A DNA stretch of 64,000 bases from UBA2882 sp045542735 (GTDB lineage Bacteria; Bacillota; Clostridia; Lachnospirales; Lachnospiraceae): positions 31,872-95,871 of the forward strand of contig JAZQLQ010000003.1 of assembly GCA_045542735.1 (NCBI GenBank). Reading direction: 5' to 3'. Under the pieces are notes generated by a model. That model was given only the letters and a program-made list of their open reading frames with translations, was not told where the DNA came from and made no database searches. The number at the start of each line of letters is the position of its first letter. The first letter of the stretch is position 1. Below are positions 62,138-64,000 of the stretch, one piece after another. The position numbers and the translations under genes were made by a program.

Positions 62138-62387
62138 TTGGGCAATAACCAATAAACATACTTGTATTGCCCAAAATTCATCTCTTTTATCTAAAAAAAC
62201 TTAATCAATCGCCCACTTTGGGCATATACAACCCCAAACTCCTCCTATGCCCAAATTTTTCTGATATTTTAGGCATAGAAAGTAACTTCTGCTCTATATG
62301 CCCAAATAACTGCTATTTCCTATAAAAACTCATAAAATCCACCTTGATTTTGGGCATTATGGCAAACAAATTATGTATATGCCCAAA
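62138..62387. repeat. Array of four TTTGGGCA(T)/(A)TGCCCAAA inverted pairs
   Basis: This 420-base gap between the convergent activase and Crp/Fnr genes (62059-62478) has no gene. It holds four inverted pairs with loops of 17-21 bases: 62138-62147 with 62165-62174 (TTGGGCAATA type), 62217-62226 with 62246-62255 (TTTGGGCATA), 62268-62277 with 62297-62306, and 62349-62357 with 62379-62387. Arms are 9-10 bp. Sequence between arms is not conserved. The same pair type occurs near 34.2-34.3 kb. Confidence 0.85.
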
Positions 62388-62478
62388 TCCAACTTTTAGT
62401 GTGGCATATCAGCATCTTCAAATTCATGAATATCTTCAATCGCTGCATAAAACTGAAATTTTCACGTGTACTCAATGC

Positions 62479-63078
62479 TTAAATGTATTCTTCTTTCAAA
62501 GCCTTCTTAATTCTACTAAGCGATTCCGGTGCAATCCCCAAATATGTAGCCACATAATGTTGTTTCACCGATTCACATATCATAGGATACAACTTTTTAA
62601 AATGAATATAACGCTCTGTAGCATTCTCTACAAGAAAGCCATTTTCCCTATATATCTTATAACGTAACGCATTTTCCAAAAGCATTATATAAACATTTTT
62701 AAGCTGATTATTTTCATAAATAAGGTCTTTTATTTCTTGAACTCCAAAAAGCATCAAAGTCGTTTCTTCTAATGTTTCCCACGTGACAATGCTTTCACTG
62801 TAACCAAACAATCCCTCATCCATGCACAAAGTTCCCGGAATTGAAAAACCTCGAGTGATATCATTACCATCTCCATCCACATAATAGGCTCTACAAATTC
62901 CGTTAATTACCAAAGCTGCTGTTTTAGTTTCTTCACCTTGATTTTGCAAAATGCTACCTTTAGAAACCACACGAAAAATAGACTTATTTACAATCATACC
63001 TAGAACTTCTGCATCTATTTCCACACCATTTTGTTTCGCTATTGTCATTAATTGATTAACTAAATATTCTCTATCCAT
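62479..63078 (-). CDS. Crp/Fnr family transcriptional regulator
   Basis: 199 residues from MDREYLVNQLMTIAKQNGVE, with AGAGG upstream. The N-terminal cyclic nucleotide-binding (cupin) fold is clear in SKGSILQNQGEETKTAALVINGICRAYYV. The C-terminal helix-turn-helix is short, VKQHYVATYLGIAPESLSRIKKAL, as in the Crp group with LGIxPESLSRxR. No cysteine cluster, so it is not an Fnr-type oxygen sensor. It lies 7 bases downstream of the CPBP-like gene, likely one transcript. Confidence 0.86.
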   Translation of the reverse strand: MDREYLVNQLMTIAKQNGVEIDAEVLGMIVNKSIFRVVSKGSILQNQGEETKTAALVINGICRAYYVDGDGNDITRGFSIPGTLCMDEGLFGYSESIVTWETLEETTLMLFGVQEIKDLIYENNQLKNVYIMLLENALRYKIYRENGFLVENATERYIHFKKLYPMICESVKQHYVATYLGIAPESLSRIKKALKEEYI

Positions 63079-63085
63079 ATTTCCT

Positions 63086-63775
63086 CTACAAAGTAATAAT
63101 ATAAAATACAACAGAAATCAAATTCATTCCGCCATGTGCAATCATAGGAACAATAAGGTGATTACTCTTTTTATATCCCCATATCCATAACAAACCTACA
63201 ACAAAGGAGTGTCCCATATTAAACCAGTCAAGCAGACCAAACATCATATTAAACAATAAGAGAGCGGCAGTTTCTCCCAAAACACCTCCGCAAAAGTTTT
63301 TTGCAAATCCCCGAAAGAAAACTTCCTTACAAATACCACTCACACAACCCAGCGAGATAGCCATCAAAACGATTTCACCCACAGTCAATCTGTCCCATCC
63401 GCCAAATGCCAAATCAGTTCTTCCTCTCATCACAATGAGGGAGAACAAACTGATTACAGAAGATATACCAGCTAAAATGATTCCAAGAACGATATCCTTG
63501 CTTAGAGTTGACTTATCAAATATTTCTTCTTTCAAACTAATACCACTTTGTTTATACAAAAGGATAGCACTCGGAAGAAGAATAAGATTTGCCAATATAA
63601 GAACTAAACAATACACGTTCAGATTTGCATTAGCATAACTTGCAATATCAAGTAAGTTCATTCCTGTTTGATAGTTTTGGCAAGAGCACAAGACCTCATA
63701 TCCTGCTACTATTAATGTTAATAACGTTGTGATTTTTAATGCTTTTTCAGCACTCTGTGAATGTGTATACTTCAT
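63086..63775 (-). CDS. CPBP-family-like membrane protein with altered active site
   Basis: 229 residues from MKYTHSQSAEKALKITT, start set by GGAGGTGACGAAT. About seven hydrophobic segments with the CPBP layout. The catalytic EExxxR motif is changed to CKEVFFRGF (first Glu replaced by Lys), and the FxxxH motif reads MFGLLDWF without the His, while MIAHGGMNL (HxxxN) is kept. Proteolysis is therefore doubtful. It lies directly upstream of the Crp/Fnr gene; the pair may be a small regulatory unit. Confidence 0.75.
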   Translation of the reverse strand: MKYTHSQSAEKALKITTLLTLIVAGYEVLCSCQNYQTGMNLLDIASYANANLNVYCLVLILANLILLPSAILLYKQSGISLKEEIFDKSTLSKDIVLGIILAGISSVISLFSLIVMRGRTDLAFGGWDRLTVGEIVLMAISLGCVSGICKEVFFRGFAKNFCGGVLGETAALLLFNMMFGLLDWFNMGHSFVVGLLWIWGYKKSNHLIVPMIAHGGMNLISVVFYIITL

Positions 63776-63807
63776 ATTCGTCACCTCCATGGTGACTATA
63801 TTACATA

Positions 63808-63833
63808 AACATATTTTTTCATTGACATATGTT
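63808..63833. promoter_or_regulatory. Possible operator upstream of the CPBP-Crp/Fnr pair
   Basis: AACATAT (63808-63814) and ATATGTT (63827-63833) are inverted, separated by 12 bases, 33-58 bases before the ATG at 63775. The spacing does not match the usual Crp/Fnr consensus, so binding by the downstream regulator is only a guess. Confidence 0.35.
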
Positions 63834-63876
63834 AAGAAAATTCAAAGTTTCTGTTCTCTACAAATTGGAATTTATG

Positions 63877-64000
63877 TTATTGAAACCAAATAGGACCAAC
63901 AATAAATATTCCCCAAAAGAAAAAAGTAATAGCAACAAATGCTTCAGAAATCAACCAGTAAATTATTCTGGATTTTCTTATTGTGAGAGGACGAATATAA
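63877..64000 (-). CDS. C-terminus of a membrane protein, cut by window edge
   Basis: An open minus-strand frame runs from the window end to TAA at 63879-63877, encoding about 41 residues with the hydrophobic segment IIYWLISEAFVAITFFFWGI and ending FIVGPIWFQ. A basic stretch (RPLTIRKSR) precedes the helix. It is too short to name. Confidence 0.5.
   Translation of the reverse strand, partial: YIRPLTIRKSRIIYWLISEAFVAITFFFWGIFIVGPIWFQ

Noticed and set aside
62138..62387. CRISPR-like array
   Set aside because: The repeated units are only 9-10 bases, occur as inverted pairs, and spacing between pairs is uneven (79, 51 and 81 bases); no cas genes are in the window.
1..64000. tRNA, rRNA or prophage genes
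   Set aside because: I scanned the intergenic stretches for cloverleaf-like segments, CCA ends, integrases and phage structural genes and saw none; the gaps are short and explained by promoters, terminators or palindromes. A tRNA-finding program would be needed for certainty.

Overview
The window looks like a stretch of core chromosome from an anaerobic low-GC Firmicute of the class Clostridia, most likely family Lachnospiraceae (inference). The reasons are the clostridial rnfCDGEAB order, the ispH-rpsA pair, a single-chain glycyl-tRNA synthetase, the yceD-rpmF-plsX-acpP-rnc block, a Na+-pumping decarboxylase operon, a large fused 2-hydroxyacyl-CoA dehydratase-type activase, AGGAGG ribosome binding sites and clean sigma-A promoters. 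Most genes are on the minus strand. I see no rRNA, tRNA, CRISPR array, prophage or complete insertion sequence.

Layout. 1-2.8 kb: fatty acid/phospholipid block (yceD, rpmF, plsX, acpP, start of rnc) read leftward from one strong promoter. 2.9-7.0 kb: a plus-strand multi-pass membrane protein, pta on the minus strand with no ackA beside it, and tmcAL on the plus strand. 7.2-12.3 kb: ZIP transporter, the UPF0210/UPF0237 pair, an RlmI-like methyltransferase and an M18 aminopeptidase. 12.4-17.4 kb: complete rnfCDGEAB for ferredoxin:NAD+ oxidoreduction coupled to ion pumping. 17.7-21.4 kb: a DnaQ-like nuclease, an LRR lipoprotein and an Rpn-family nuclease. 21.6-27.9 kb: tetR, rpiR-type regulator, BaiN-type flavoprotein, cmk, ispH, rpsA and cheR, all leftward. 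27.9-32.0 kb: a small membrane protein and a GntR/ABC-2/CPBP operon. 32.1-34.0 kb: a PAS-GGDEF diguanylate cyclase and a hot-dog thioesterase. 34.7-39.9 kb: a biotin-dependent sodium-pumping operon with two unlike carboxyltransferases. 40.1-45.3 kb: two penicillin-binding DD-carboxypeptidases, scpAB, a phosphoesterase and rpsU. 45.4-57.6 kb: alaS, gtrA, glyS, a lipoprotein, recO, a YqzL-like small gene, era, an M16C peptidase, then three poorly known genes (DUF6145-like, a degenerate sigma-70 relative and a catalytically empty rhomboid with a zinc-ribbon tail). 57.8-62.1 kb: the 1419-residue activase. 62.5-64 kb: a Crp/Fnr regulator, a CPBP-like protein and the end of a membrane protein.

The metabolic genes fit one picture. 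Pta makes acetyl phosphate, Rnf converts ferredoxin reducing power into an ion gradient, the decarboxylase/transcarboxylase operon exchanges a Na+ gradient with carboxylation chemistry, and the activase supplies low-potential electrons by ATP hydrolysis. This reading is inferred from the families, not shown by the sequence alone.

The less ordinary material is a conserved-looking sigma mimic beside a pseudo-rhomboid (55.9-57.6 kb), a hybrid transcarboxylase-like operon, an RnfE with a Cys-rich tail, and several non-coding palindromic elements. These elements are a nested palindrome at 7.04-7.16 kb, a MITE/REP-like element at 34.41-34.67 kb, stem-loops at 44.97-45.08 kb, and inverted TTTGGGCA/TGCCCAAA pairs at two loci (34.16-34.35 and 62.14-62.39 kb).
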